DNA from: Pseudoxanthomonas dokdonensis
GTDB taxonomy: Bacteria > Pseudomonadota > Gammaproteobacteria > Xanthomonadales > Xanthomonadaceae
DNA length: 64,000 nt
Direction: 5' to 3'
Assembly: GCF_001431405.1 (NCBI RefSeq)
Contig: NZ_LDJL01000017.1
Span: 62,001-126,000 of the forward strand
The notes beneath the pieces were generated by a model. That model made no database searches and was not told where the DNA came from. It saw only the letters and a program-made list of their open reading frames with translations. Of this stretch, positions 44,903 to 54,524 are shown piece after piece (position 1 is the stretch's first letter; the number at the start of each line of letters is the position of its first letter). Both the position numbers and the translations under genes were made by a program.

Positions 44903-45958
44903 GTGGCGACATGGTTGGTGACCGGCGGGGCAGGATTTATCGGCGGTAATTTCGTTTTGCGTGCAGTGGAACTCGGCCACACGATCGTCAACCTGGATGC
45001 GCTGACCTACGCAGGCAACCTGGATACATTGTCATCGCTCGAGGGCAATCCCCGGCACATATTCGTCCATGGCGACATCGGTGATGCGTCGCTGGTTGGG
45101 CGGTTGCTGGCCGAGCATCAGCCGGACGCGGTGGTCAACTTCGCCGCCGAAAGCCATGTCGACCGTTCGATTGACGGGCCCGGCACCTTCGTCCAGACCA
45201 ATGTGGTCGGTACCCTGGGCCTGCTTGAGGCCGTGCGCGACCATTGGAAAGCCCTGCAGGACCAGCCCCGCGAGGATTTCCGCTTCCTGCACGTATCAAC
45301 CGATGAGGTCTATGGCTCGCTGGGTGATACCGGCAAGTTCACCGAGACCACGCCATATGCTCCCAACTCGCCGTACTCGGCCTCGAAGGCGGCGTCGGAC
45401 CACCTGGTGCGCGCGTTCCACCACACCTACGGGTTGCCGGTGCTGACCACCAATTGCTCCAACAACTACGGGCCTTACCATTTCCCGGAAAAACTGATTC
45501 CACTGATCATTGCCCGTGCTTTGGCCGGTGAGCCGTTGCCGGTGTATGGCGACGGCAAGAACGTGCGTGACTGGCTGTATGTCGGCGACCACTGCGCCGC
45601 CATCCGTCGCGTGCTTGAAAAAGGCCGCGTTGGCGAAACCTACAATGTCGGCGGCGATGCCGAGCGGCAGAACATCGAAGTGGTACGGACCATCTGCGAA
45701 CTGCTGGATCAGCGCCGCCCGCGTGAGGATGGCCAGTCGCGTGCCAGCCAGATCACCTTCGTTGCCGATCGTCCCGGCCATGACCGCCGCTATGCCATTG
45801 ACGCTTCCAAGCTGAAGAGCGAACTGGGCTGGGAGCCGCAGCATTCGTTCGAACAGGGCATCGCCGAAACCGTCGACTGGTATCTGCAGCACCAGGACTG
45901 GGTGCAGCGGGTGCTGGACGGCAGCTATCGACTGGAACGCATCGGGACAGCCGCATGA
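44903..45958 (+). CDS. rfbB: dTDP-glucose 4,6-dehydratase
   Basis: 351 residues from GTG 44903 behind GGGAGAAG. Extended SDR: NAD loop [10 protein letters not shown] (8-17), active-site TDEVYG, and YSASKAASD with the catalytic Tyr and Lys. It converts dTDP-glucose to dTDP-4-keto-6-deoxyglucose. First gene of the rhamnose operon; stop overlaps rfbA by ATGA. Confidence 0.97.
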   Translation: MATWLVTGGAGFIGGNFVLRAVELGHTIVNLDALTYAGNLDTLSSLEGNPRHIFVHGDIGDASLVGRLLAEHQPDAVVNFAAESHVDRSIDGPGTFVQTNVVGTLGLLEAVRDHWKALQDQPREDFRFLHVSTDEVYGSLGDTGKFTETTPYAPNSPYSASKAASDHLVRAFHHTYGLPVLTTNCSNNYGPYHFPEKLIPLIIARALAGEPLPVYGDGKNVRDWLYVGDHCAAIRRVLEKGRVGETYNVGGDAERQNIEVVRTICELLDQRRPREDGQSRASQITFVADRPGHDRRYAIDASKLKSELGWEPQHSFEQGIAETVDWYLQHQDWVQRVLDGSYRLERIGTAA

Positions 45959-46869
45959 ACGAAGTCAGCAACACGGCCGGCCAGCATCGGCGCAAGGGCA
46001 TCATCCTCGCCGGCGGGTCTGGTACACGCTTGTATCCGTTGACCCAGGCGATCAGCAAACAGCTGCTGCCGGTGTATGACAAGCCGATGATCTATTACCC
46101 GCTCAGCGTGTTGATGCTGGCCGGGATCCGCGAGGTCCTGATCATCAATACGCCGCACGAGCAGGCCCTGTTCAAGCAGTTGCTTGGCGATGGTTCGCAG
46201 TGGGGCATGCAGATCGAGTATGCGGTGCAGCCAAGTCCTGATGGCTTGGCGCAGGCCCTGCTGATCGGCCGCGAGTTCCTCGACGGCCATCCCAGCTGTC
46301 TGGTGCTGGGCGACAACATCTTCCACGGACATGGATTTACCGAAATCCTCAAGCGCGCCGACAGTCGCCAGCAGGGTGCCACCGTGTTCGGTTACTGGGT
46401 CCGTGATCCCGAACGCTACGGCGTGGCCGAGTTCGACGCCAGCGGCCGGGTCGTTGGCATCGAGGAAAAGCCGGCCAGGCCGCGTTCCAACCACGCCGTC
46501 ACCGGCTTGTATTTCTACGATGGCCAGGCCAGTGACTACGCGGCTTCGCTGAAGCCATCACCGCGTGGCGAACTGGAAATCACCGATCTCAACCGCTGTT
46601 ATCTGGATGCCGGCAACCTGCATCTGGAAGCGCTGGGGCGCGGTTACGCCTGGCTGGATACCGGCACCCATCAGTCGCTTCTGGAGGCCTCGACCTTCAT
46701 CGAAACCATCGAAGCGCGGCAGGGCTTGCGGGTCTGCTGTCCCGAGGAAATCGCCTTTGGCAACGGCTGGATTGATGCCGCGCAGATCGAAGCCCTGGCC
46801 GCGCCGCTGTTGAAGAACAGTTATGGACAGTACCTGATGATGTTGGCCAAGCGCGGAGTGCCGCGATGA
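45955..46869 (+). CDS. rfbA: Glucose-1-phosphate thymidylyltransferase
   Basis: 304 residues, ATG overlapping rfbB. N-terminal nucleotidyltransferase signature [16 protein letters not shown] and [16 protein letters not shown], then GDNIFHG and KPARPRSN. Makes dTDP-glucose from dTTP and glucose-1-phosphate. Length and motifs are normal for RmlA. The order B-A-C-D is the usual one in Xanthomonas. Confidence 0.97.
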   Translation: MNEVSNTAGQHRRKGIILAGGSGTRLYPLTQAISKQLLPVYDKPMIYYPLSVLMLAGIREVLIINTPHEQALFKQLLGDGSQWGMQIEYAVQPSPDGLAQALLIGREFLDGHPSCLVLGDNIFHGHGFTEILKRADSRQQGATVFGYWVRDPERYGVAEFDASGRVVGIEEKPARPRSNHAVTGLYFYDGQASDYAASLKPSPRGELEITDLNRCYLDAGNLHLEALGRGYAWLDTGTHQSLLEASTFIETIEARQGLRVCCPEEIAFGNGWIDAAQIEALAAPLLKNSYGQYLMMLAKRGVPR

Positions 46870-47423
46870 AGGTTATGGAGACCGGTCTGACCGGTTGCCT
46901 TGTCATCGAGCCGGCGGTATTCGGCGATGAACGTGGTTTCTTCATGGAGACCTGGAACGCCGCGCGCTATGGCGAGCAGGGTCTGCCAACCTCTTTCGTG
47001 CAGAGCAATGTTTCCTCCTCAGCCAAGGGCGTGCTGCGTGGCCTGCATTACCAATGGCCGAACCCGCAGGGCAAGCTGGTCAGCGTCCTGGAGGGCGAGG
47101 TCTATGACGTGGCAGTCGACATCCGCCGCGGATCACCGCATTTCGGCCAGTGGGCGGCGGTCGTGCTGAGCGCCGACAACAAGCGCCAGTTCTGGATTCC
47201 GGAAGGTTTCGCGCATGGCTTCGCGGTGCTGTCCGAGCGGGCTGTATTCAGTTACCTGTGTACCGCACAGTACGACAAGGACGCCGATGCCAACGTGCGC
47301 TGGGATGATCCGGCGATTGCCATCGACTGGCCGGTCAGTGCCCCTTCGCTGTCGGCCAAGGACGCGGCTGCCCCGTTGCTGCAGGACGTGCCGGCAGCAC
47401 GGTTGCCGGAATACCAGCCATGA
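46866..47423 (+). CDS. rfbC: dTDP-4-dehydrorhamnose 3,5-epimerase
   Basis: 185 residues, ATGA overlap with rfbA. Cupin fold with [11 protein letters not shown] near 16-27, the catalytic His in [14 protein letters not shown], and [16 protein letters not shown]. Converts the 4-keto sugar to the L configuration. Overlaps rfbD by ATGA. Confidence 0.97.
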   Translation: MKVMETGLTGCLVIEPAVFGDERGFFMETWNAARYGEQGLPTSFVQSNVSSSAKGVLRGLHYQWPNPQGKLVSVLEGEVYDVAVDIRRGSPHFGQWAAVVLSADNKRQFWIPEGFAHGFAVLSERAVFSYLCTAQYDKDADANVRWDDPAIAIDWPVSAPSLSAKDAAAPLLQDVPAARLPEYQP

Positions 47424-48316
47424 AGCTGCTGGTGCTGGGCGCGACCGGCCAGGTCGGGCATGCATTGCTGCCTGCGCTGCTGCCATTGGGCGAAGTGGTG
47501 GCGGCCACCCGCTCGGGACGCCTGGCCGATGGCCGTCCGTGTGAGCGCATCGATCTGGCGTCGGCGGATTCGTTGCGGCAAGGCGTGTCCGCGATCGCGC
47601 CGGACGTTGTCGTCAACGCGGCCGCTTACACCGCGGTCGACAAAGCCGAAGACGAGCGTGACCTGGCGTATCTGATCAACGCCACCGCGCCGGCGATCCT
47701 GGCCGAGGCCTGCCGGGAAGCGGATGCAATGCTGGTGCATTACTCAACCGACTATGTATTCGACGGACAAGCCAGCAGCCCTTACCGGGAAACCGACCCG
47801 ACCGCACCGATTGGCGTATATGGGGCGTCGAAGCTGGCCGGCGAGCAGGCCATCCGTGACGCTGGCGTGCGCCATTTGATCCTGCGCACCGCTTGGGTGT
47901 ATGGCAACCATGGCGGCAATTTCATGCGCACCATGTTGCGACTGGCGGCCGAGCGGGATCAGTTGAACGTGGTCGCGGATCAGTTCGGTACGCCGACGCC
48001 GGCGCCGTTGATCGCCGAGGTCACCGCGGCGATGCTGGCGCTGCCAGTGATACCGCAGGGCACCTTCCATCTGACCGCCAGTGGTGGCACCTCCTGGCAC
48101 GGCTTCGCCGAAGCCATCATGCGCACCGCGCACACCGCAGGCCTGCTGGCGAAGCCGCCGACGGTGCTGCCTATCGGCACCGCCGACTATCCCACCCGTG
48201 CCCAGCGTCCAGGCTATTCGCGGTTGGACAACCGGTCCATCCAGGACGCCGCGCAGTTGCAGCTGCCGGATTGGGAAATCGCACTGCAAGCGGTCATCGA
48301 CAGCGCCAGACCTTGA
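47420..48316 (+). CDS. rfbD: dTDP-4-dehydrorhamnose reductase
   Basis: 298 residues, ATGA overlap with rfbC. SDR reductase: GATGQVGHAL at about 8-17, the YSTDYVFDG motif and YGASKLAGEQA with Tyr and Lys. Final step giving dTDP-L-rhamnose for LPS O-antigen or exopolysaccharide. The operon ends here; the next promoter belongs to the S9 peptidase. Confidence 0.96.
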   Translation: MKLLVLGATGQVGHALLPALLPLGEVVAATRSGRLADGRPCERIDLASADSLRQGVSAIAPDVVVNAAAYTAVDKAEDERDLAYLINATAPAILAEACREADAMLVHYSTDYVFDGQASSPYRETDPTAPIGVYGASKLAGEQAIRDAGVRHLILRTAWVYGNHGGNFMRTMLRLAAERDQLNVVADQFGTPTPAPLIAEVTAAMLALPVIPQGTFHLTASGGTSWHGFAEAIMRTAHTAGLLAKPPTVLPIGTADYPTRAQRPGYSRLDNRSIQDAAQLQLPDWEIALQAVIDSARP

Positions 48317-48444
48317 ACTGAGTCACATTACTAGTGACTCATGTCGCGGTTTTCCGGGCGACTGGTTTGCTTTATCTTTGCAGCGGGGAGCCCGCACGGA
48401 AGCGCGGTGTTCGCCTCAATCGGATGAAGCAAACAAGGGGAGTC

Positions 48445-50400
48445 ATGAGAAAGCTGATACTGGCCACGCTGCTGGCCTTGGTGGCACCTGCCTACGCACA
48501 GGTGGATCTGGACCCGTACCTGAAGAACAGTGAGTTTGGCGACATCGTCATCTCGCCCGACGGCGACTATTACGCGGTCACCATACCGTTCGAAGATCGG
48601 ACTGGCATGGCGATACTGCGGCGCGCCGACCAGAAGGTCATGAGCTCGTTCACGCTGGGCCCGAACAAGCACGTGGTCTATTTCGAATGGGCCAACAAGG
48701 AGCGGCTTCTGATCCGGATCAAGGAGAAGTTCGGCTTCCTCGATCAACCGCAGGGCAACGGTGAAGTACTGGCGATGGATGTCGGCGACACCTTCCCCGA
48801 GCCCATCATCGGCTACCGCGCCACCTCGGACCGCGCCACGGGCACGATGATTCGTGGCAAGGGCGACAATGACAAAGTGGCCGCGCTGGATTTCGCCACC
48901 ATCCCCGGCGACGACCGCAACGTGATCGTCACCGTGATGCCGTATACGGACAAGGAGTCATGGCAGCGTGCTGATCGGATGGATATATACAATGGCCGCC
49001 GGACCACGGTGGCGCGGGCGCCGGTCAAGGGCTCGTCCTTCCACATCGACAATGCCGGCCAAGTCAGGTTCGCACTGGGCTCGGAATTGGACAACGCCAG
49101 CAAGCTCTTCTATCGCGACAATGACCAGAGCGAATGGAAGCTGATCAACAGTGAGTTGGACAGTGGCCATGCTGAAGTGCCAGTTGGTTTTTCCGACGAC
49201 AACCAGATTGCCTATCTGCGGGTCGAGCAGCCCAAGGGGCCGGATGCCATCGTTGCTTTCGATACCCGCAGCGGCACCCGCAGCGAAGTGCTGCGTGACC
49301 CGGTGGCGGACCCGGCCGCGATCATCTTCGCCTTCGATGGCCATGGCCCGGTCGGGAGCATGTATACCGATGGCAAGCTCTCCACCCGCTTCTTCGATGG
49401 CAAGGGCAGGGAAGCAAGACTGTATGCGATGTTGCAGGAAGCGTTTCCCAACGAAGCCGTCGTCGTCACTTCCACGACCGATGACGGCAAGCTGGCGGTG
49501 GTCGAAACCTATTCCGATCGCGACCCGGGCAGCTTTTACCTGTTCGATACCCAGAGCAACCAGGCCGGCTATCTGCTGAGCCGTCGCAGCTGGGTAGAGC
49601 CCGAAATGATGGCCGTCACCAAACCGGTTGAACTGGCGGCGCGCGATGGACTGGCCATGCGCGGATACCTGACCCTGCCCAGGCAAAGCACCGGCAAGAA
49701 CCTGCCGCTGGTGGTATTGCCGCATGGCGGACCTTTCGGCATATATGAAGCATGGGGTTATGACGCCGAGCCGCAGATCCTGGCGGCGGCCGGCTATGCG
49801 GTATTGCAGGTCAACTATCGCGGCTCGGGCAACTACGGCCGGGCGTTCATGCATGCCGGTGCACGGCAATGGGGCGGCAGCATGCAGGACGACCTGACCG
49901 ACGCGACCCGCTGGGCCATCAACGAAGGTATTGCCGATGGCAATCGCGTGTGCATGGTTGGCGCCAGCTATGGTGCGTACGCGTCATTGATGGGCGTGGC
50001 CAAGGAACCGGATCTGTATCGTTGTGCCGCGGGCTATGTCGGCGTCTATGACCTGGCGATGATGCGCGACGATGACATTCGCAAGAGTGATCGCATGAAG
50101 ACCTGGACCAGCGAATGGATAGGCTCCGATCCGCAGAAGCTGGCCGCCGCTTCTCCCAACCTGCTGGCCGACAGGATCAAAGTACCGGTATTCCTGGCCG
50201 CCGGTGGCAAGGACGAAACCGCGCCATTGGCGCAGTCGCAGAAAATGGAACGCGCGCTTAAGGCGGCCGGCGTGCCGGTGGAGACCCTGTACTACTCGAC
50301 CGAAGGCCACGGCTTCTACACGTTCGAGCACCGCAAGGCGTACTACACCCAGTTGCTGGACTTCCTGTCACGCAACATCGGTGGGCAGAAGGCGAAGTAG
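48445..50400 (+). CDS. Secreted S9 (prolyl oligopeptidase-family) peptidase, copy 1
   Basis: 651 residues from ATG 48445 after AAGGGG, with a clear signal peptide (LATLLALVAPAYA|Q). N-terminal beta-propeller (about 25-390) and C-terminal alpha/beta-hydrolase: nucleophile S508 in GASYGAY, D590 in GGKDETAP and H622 in TEGHGFY. Probably a periplasmic dipeptidyl- or acylaminoacyl-peptidase. It is a tandem duplicate of the next gene, with the last 19 residues identical. Confidence 0.92.
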   Translation: MRKLILATLLALVAPAYAQVDLDPYLKNSEFGDIVISPDGDYYAVTIPFEDRTGMAILRRADQKVMSSFTLGPNKHVVYFEWANKERLLIRIKEKFGFLDQPQGNGEVLAMDVGDTFPEPIIGYRATSDRATGTMIRGKGDNDKVAALDFATIPGDDRNVIVTVMPYTDKESWQRADRMDIYNGRRTTVARAPVKGSSFHIDNAGQVRFALGSELDNASKLFYRDNDQSEWKLINSELDSGHAEVPVGFSDDNQIAYLRVEQPKGPDAIVAFDTRSGTRSEVLRDPVADPAAIIFAFDGHGPVGSMYTDGKLSTRFFDGKGREARLYAMLQEAFPNEAVVVTSTTDDGKLAVVETYSDRDPGSFYLFDTQSNQAGYLLSRRSWVEPEMMAVTKPVELAARDGLAMRGYLTLPRQSTGKNLPLVVLPHGGPFGIYEAWGYDAEPQILAAAGYAVLQVNYRGSGNYGRAFMHAGARQWGGSMQDDLTDATRWAINEGIADGNRVCMVGASYGAYASLMGVAKEPDLYRCAAGYVGVYDLAMMRDDDIRKSDRMKTWTSEWIGSDPQKLAAASPNLLADRIKVPVFLAAGGKDETAPLAQSQKMERALKAAGVPVETLYYSTEGHGFYTFEHRKAYYTQLLDFLSRNIGGQKAK

Positions 50401-50550
50401 CCGTGCCTGACGGGAGTCCTGATCATCCCAGGCTCCCGTCGTTGATTGAATTCCGTGCAAGCAAACCACTGCCCTGGTGTCGCAGCGGCACCGTCACCGG
50501 TTTTCGGCGTCGCTGTGGCAGGGGCCCCAATGCAGGTTCAGGACGGACCC

Positions 50551-52497
50551 ATGCCAAGCGCCATCAATTCCCGACTCTTGTCCACCATCGTTGCCGTGTC
50601 GTTGATGCTGGCGGCCGCGGCGGCCCAGGCCGCAGTGGATCTCGCCGGTTTCCTCAAACATCCGACGTTTCTGGACCTGAAGTTGTCGCCCAGCGGCGAG
50701 TACTTCGCCGCCACCGTGCCGCATGAAGACCAGGTCGGCATGGTCATCATCCGCCGCGCCGACAACAAGGTCGTCAGCAACTTCAGTCTGGGCAAGGATA
50801 CCGCGGTCACTGCTTTCTACTGGGTCAGTCCGACCCGGGTGGTACTTTCAGGCGCCGAGAAGTTCGGTTCCCTGGAAGTCCCGGTCGCGACCGGCGAGCT
50901 GTATGCGGTAAGCGTGGATGGCAGCAAGCCCACGCTGCTGGCCGGGTTCCGTGCACCGCGCGCGGAGAACCGTGAAGTGACGTTCCTGGCCGATGACCTG
51001 CCCGGCGATGACCAGCACATGATTGTCTCGGTCTGGTCCTATTCGTCTTCGGGCAAGGCCCGCGCCGACCGCATGGATGTGGCCACCGGCAAGAGCAAGC
51101 GGGTGGCCCGCGCGCCCATGCAGGATGCCAGCTTCAAGGTCGACAATGCCGGCGAAGTCCGGTTTGCCCAGGGCGAGGAAGACGACAACAGCACCCGGCT
51201 GTACTACCGCCAGGGCAGCGATGAGGACTGGGTGCTGGTAAATGACTCGAATCAGTCCGATGAATCGCTGTACGTACTGGGATTCTCCGCTGACAACGCT
51301 CGCGCCTACCTGCAGGTCGAAAATGCGTCCGGCGCCGACACTCTGGAAACGATGGAGATGGAGACCCTTGTACGCTCGCCACTGCTGGCCGGGTCGGACG
51401 TGGATCCGTCGACCATCATCTATTCGCTGCAGTCGCCATCGGTGCCGGCAGGTGCGATCTTCATGGATGGCAGGCCAAAGGCGGTGTTCTTCGACGAAAC
51501 ATCGGCAACGGCACGGCTGTATCGAAGCCTGGAGGAGGCGTTCCCCGGACAAGCGGTGTTCATCACCTCGCACACCGACGACGGCAGGTTGGCACTGGTG
51601 CAGGTGCAGTCCGATCGCAACGAAGGCGACTTCTATGTGTTCGATACCGTCAGCAAGAAAGCCGACTACCTGGCCAGCCGCCGCCAGTGGCTGGATCCTG
51701 GCAGCATGGGCGTGACCACCCCGTTTGCATTCAAGGCCCGGGATGGCATGCAGATACATGGCTATCTCACACGGCCCGCCGGCGCCTCTGATTCGCCGTT
51801 GCCGATGGTGGTGATGCCGCACGGCGGGCCATTCTTCGTGCAGGACGACTGGTTCTTCGACGATCAGACCCAGCTGCTGGCCGCCGCGGGCTATGCGGTG
51901 CTGCGGGTCAATTTCCGTGGTTCCGGAGGTTACGGCCAGGCGTTTGCCAAGGCCGGTGCCCGGCAATGGGGCAAGGCGATGCAGGATGACCTGACCGACG
52001 CCACCACCTGGGCTGTGCACCAGGGCTTTGCCGAGCCTTCGCGGATCTGCATCTACGGTGCGAGTTATGGCGGCTACGCCGCGCTGATGGGAGTTGCCAG
52101 GGAACCTGATCTGTACCGCTGTGCGGCAGGATATGTCGGCGTTTACGATCTTCCCACCATGTTCAAGCGTGGCGACATCAAGGAAAGCAAATCAGGGCGG
52201 AACTATCTGGACGAGTGGATTGGTGACGGCAAGGGTCTCGAGCAATTCTCGCCCACTAATCTGGCCGACCGGATCAAAGTGCCGGTTTTCCTCGCCGCCG
52301 GCGGGTCCGACAGCCGGGCACCCATCAGGCATTCGCATCTGATGGCGCGTCGTATCAAGGATGCGGGTGGTGAGGTGGAGACGCTGTACTACGATACCGA
52401 GGGCCACGGCTTCTACACACTCGAGCACCGCAAGGCGTACTACACCCAGCTGCTGGACTTCCTGTCGCGCAACATCGGTGGGCAGAAGGCGAAGTAA
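50551..52497 (+). CDS. Secreted S9 (prolyl oligopeptidase-family) peptidase, copy 2
   Basis: 648 residues from ATG 50551 (MPSAINSRLLSTIVAVSLML, signal peptide ending AQAA); ATG 50530 is an alternative start. Same architecture as copy 1: S505 in GASYGGY, D587 in GGSDSRAP, H619 in TEGHGFY. The two copies diverge in the propeller but share a nearly identical 3' end, including the tail YYTQLLDFLSRNIGGQKAK. 150 bp separate the genes, and copy 2 ends at a strong terminator. Confidence 0.92.
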   Translation: MPSAINSRLLSTIVAVSLMLAAAAAQAAVDLAGFLKHPTFLDLKLSPSGEYFAATVPHEDQVGMVIIRRADNKVVSNFSLGKDTAVTAFYWVSPTRVVLSGAEKFGSLEVPVATGELYAVSVDGSKPTLLAGFRAPRAENREVTFLADDLPGDDQHMIVSVWSYSSSGKARADRMDVATGKSKRVARAPMQDASFKVDNAGEVRFAQGEEDDNSTRLYYRQGSDEDWVLVNDSNQSDESLYVLGFSADNARAYLQVENASGADTLETMEMETLVRSPLLAGSDVDPSTIIYSLQSPSVPAGAIFMDGRPKAVFFDETSATARLYRSLEEAFPGQAVFITSHTDDGRLALVQVQSDRNEGDFYVFDTVSKKADYLASRRQWLDPGSMGVTTPFAFKARDGMQIHGYLTRPAGASDSPLPMVVMPHGGPFFVQDDWFFDDQTQLLAAAGYAVLRVNFRGSGGYGQAFAKAGARQWGKAMQDDLTDATTWAVHQGFAEPSRICIYGASYGGYAALMGVAREPDLYRCAAGYVGVYDLPTMFKRGDIKESKSGRNYLDEWIGDGKGLEQFSPTNLADRIKVPVFLAAGGSDSRAPIRHSHLMARRIKDAGGEVETLYYDTEGHGFYTLEHRKAYYTQLLDFLSRNIGGQKAK

Positions 52498-52520
52498 GGC
52501 AAATCTGATGCGTCGGCAAA

Positions 52521-52550
52521 ACGACAACGGCGCGAAAGCGCCGTTGTCGT
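52521..52550. terminator. Bidirectional terminator between S9 copy 2 and the POT transporter
   Basis: 13-bp perfect stem ACGACAACGGCGC (52521-52533) and its complement (52538-52550) with a GAAA tetraloop, between convergent genes. Only a short T-run follows on the plus strand. Confidence 0.85.
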
Positions 52551-52578
52551 TACTGGTGTGCACCAGGCGGCAAGCGGA

Positions 52579-54390
52579 TCAGTGCGCGCCGTGCATCATC
52601 CGTTTCAGCAGCGGCGCCGCGAGCAGGGCCAGCACGCCGCAGCCCAGGCCGAGGAACATCATCAGCCAGAACAGGTCGGCGTACTTGCCGGCAGCATCGG
52701 CCAATACCAGGGTTTCACCGTGCGGCACTTCGATCGCTGCCAGTTTGCCGAACAGCGCAGCCAGGGTTTCCGAGAACGCGGTGGCGAGGAACCAGGTGCC
52801 CATCATCATGCTGACCACGCGCGGCACCGACAACTGGGTCACCGCCGAAAGGCCGACCGGCGACAGGCACATCTCGCCCATTTCCAGGATCAGGTAGGCC
52901 AGCACCAGCCACCACACGCTGGCCATCTGCCCGCTTGCGCCGACCTGTTGCGCGGCCAGTGCCATTGGCACGAAGGCAACGCCGGCCAACACCAGCCCCA
53001 GCGCCGACTTGAATGGTTTCGATGGATCCCGGCCGCGCCTGCCCAGTGCCGCCCACAGCACCGCGAACACCGGCGCCAGCAGCACCAGGAACAGTGCGCC
53101 GAGATAGGTCAGTGATCCTGCGGTCTGCGGCAGGATGACCGAGTCGCGGACCATGAACAGCAACATGATCGCGACCACCGCCACGAACAGGAACTTCGGC
53201 AGGCGCGATTGCGGATAGCGGTCCGACAACTCGGCCGCGACCACGAATGACACCGGCGCCAGCACCAGCGAGTACATCGACCACGGCGCATGGGCAAAGA
53301 ACTGGGCGACATTGGCCATCAATCCCGCACCCCAGCTGACCGGTTCCTGCGCCCGAACCAGTGACGGGAAAATATCCTTGGTCAGCAACCGGTCGGTGAA
53401 CGTCACCCACGACCCGTAGGTCTGCTCGTAGAGGGTGAAGAAAATCAGCGCCATGAAGATCAGCGCCATCAGCGCCAGCATCTGCTGGCGCTGCACCGGG
53501 GTGCACTGACGGGTGATGAAGAACCCGAACCAGACCAGTACGCAGGCCAGCACCACCAGCATCAGCAGCAGCGCCAGGCTGACTTCGCCAGCAAGCGCGA
53601 AACTGCCATTGGCCGCTGCCCACATCAGCCATGCCAGCGGTACCACCGCGGCGATCGATGCGGCATAGATCAGCCCCTCGCGCGGCACGCCCCAGAACCG
53701 TTGCCGCAGGGTCTCCGGTGCGTGCGGATCAGCGTGGCCGTGCAGGTACTTCTGGCCCCACAGGAACAGGCCAAGTCCCAGCAGCATGCCGATGCCGGCG
53801 GCGCCAAAGCCATACTTCCAGCCCAGGGTCTCGCCGAGGTAGCCACAGACCAGCGACGCGAACAGTGCGCCCAGATTGATGCCGGCGTAGAACAGTGAAA
53901 AGCCCGAATCGCGGCGCGGGTCATCAGGCGCGTAGAGCTTGCCGACGATGGTCGAGATATTGGGCTTCAGAAAGCCGACGCCGACGATAATCAGCGCCAG
54001 CGACAGATAGGTGATCCGCAACGTGCCTTCGTCGCGGCTGACGATGCCGCCGACGCTGCTGGCGGCATGACCTTCGAATGCCATGCCGATGTGGCCCAGC
54101 ACCAGCAGCACGCCGCCGAACACCACCGCCTTGCGCATGCCCAGCCAGCGATCCGCCAGCAGGCCGCCGATGACCGGCACGCAGTACACCAGACCGCCAT
54201 AGGCGCCAAGCAGATCCAGCCCGGCCTTGTCGCCAAACAAGTGGTACTTGGTCAGGTACAGCAGCAGCAGCGCCTTCATCCCGTAGAACGAAAACCGCTC
54301 CCACATCTCGGTGAAGAAGCAGACGTAGACGCCTTTCGGGTGGCCGAGGAAGTCCTCGCTGGCGGGCAGGGCGGCGGCGGTCGGGTTCAT
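52579..54390 (-). CDS. POT-family peptide:proton symporter (MFS)
   Basis: 603 residues. The POT signature FFTEMWERFSFYGMKALLLLYL sits at about 26-47, with the ExxER-type proton-coupling residues, then GGLLADRWLGMRKAV and FYAGINLGAL. About 14 hydrophobic helices. Imports di- and tripeptides. Convergent with the S9 peptidases and divergent from the OPT gene, an arrangement that suggests joint use of peptides. Confidence 0.92.
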   Translation of the reverse strand: MNPTAAALPASEDFLGHPKGVYVCFFTEMWERFSFYGMKALLLLYLTKYHLFGDKAGLDLLGAYGGLVYCVPVIGGLLADRWLGMRKAVVFGGVLLVLGHIGMAFEGHAASSVGGIVSRDEGTLRITYLSLALIIVGVGFLKPNISTIVGKLYAPDDPRRDSGFSLFYAGINLGALFASLVCGYLGETLGWKYGFGAAGIGMLLGLGLFLWGQKYLHGHADPHAPETLRQRFWGVPREGLIYAASIAAVVPLAWLMWAAANGSFALAGEVSLALLLMLVVLACVLVWFGFFITRQCTPVQRQQMLALMALIFMALIFFTLYEQTYGSWVTFTDRLLTKDIFPSLVRAQEPVSWGAGLMANVAQFFAHAPWSMYSLVLAPVSFVVAAELSDRYPQSRLPKFLFVAVVAIMLLFMVRDSVILPQTAGSLTYLGALFLVLLAPVFAVLWAALGRRGRDPSKPFKSALGLVLAGVAFVPMALAAQQVGASGQMASVWWLVLAYLILEMGEMCLSPVGLSAVTQLSVPRVVSMMMGTWFLATAFSETLAALFGKLAAIEVPHGETLVLADAAGKYADLFWLMMFLGLGCGVLALLAAPLLKRMMHGAH

Positions 54391-54524
54391 CGGCGGGGTC
54401 GGTTCGGGACGGAACCGCGGAGTATAGCCGCGGCGCCTGCCGCCGGCCCCGCGGGCGCCGCCACGACTGGACTTGCGCAGGGCTTGTCGCTAGCTTGTCC
54501 GGTTTCCGTCTGCAGAGAAATCCG

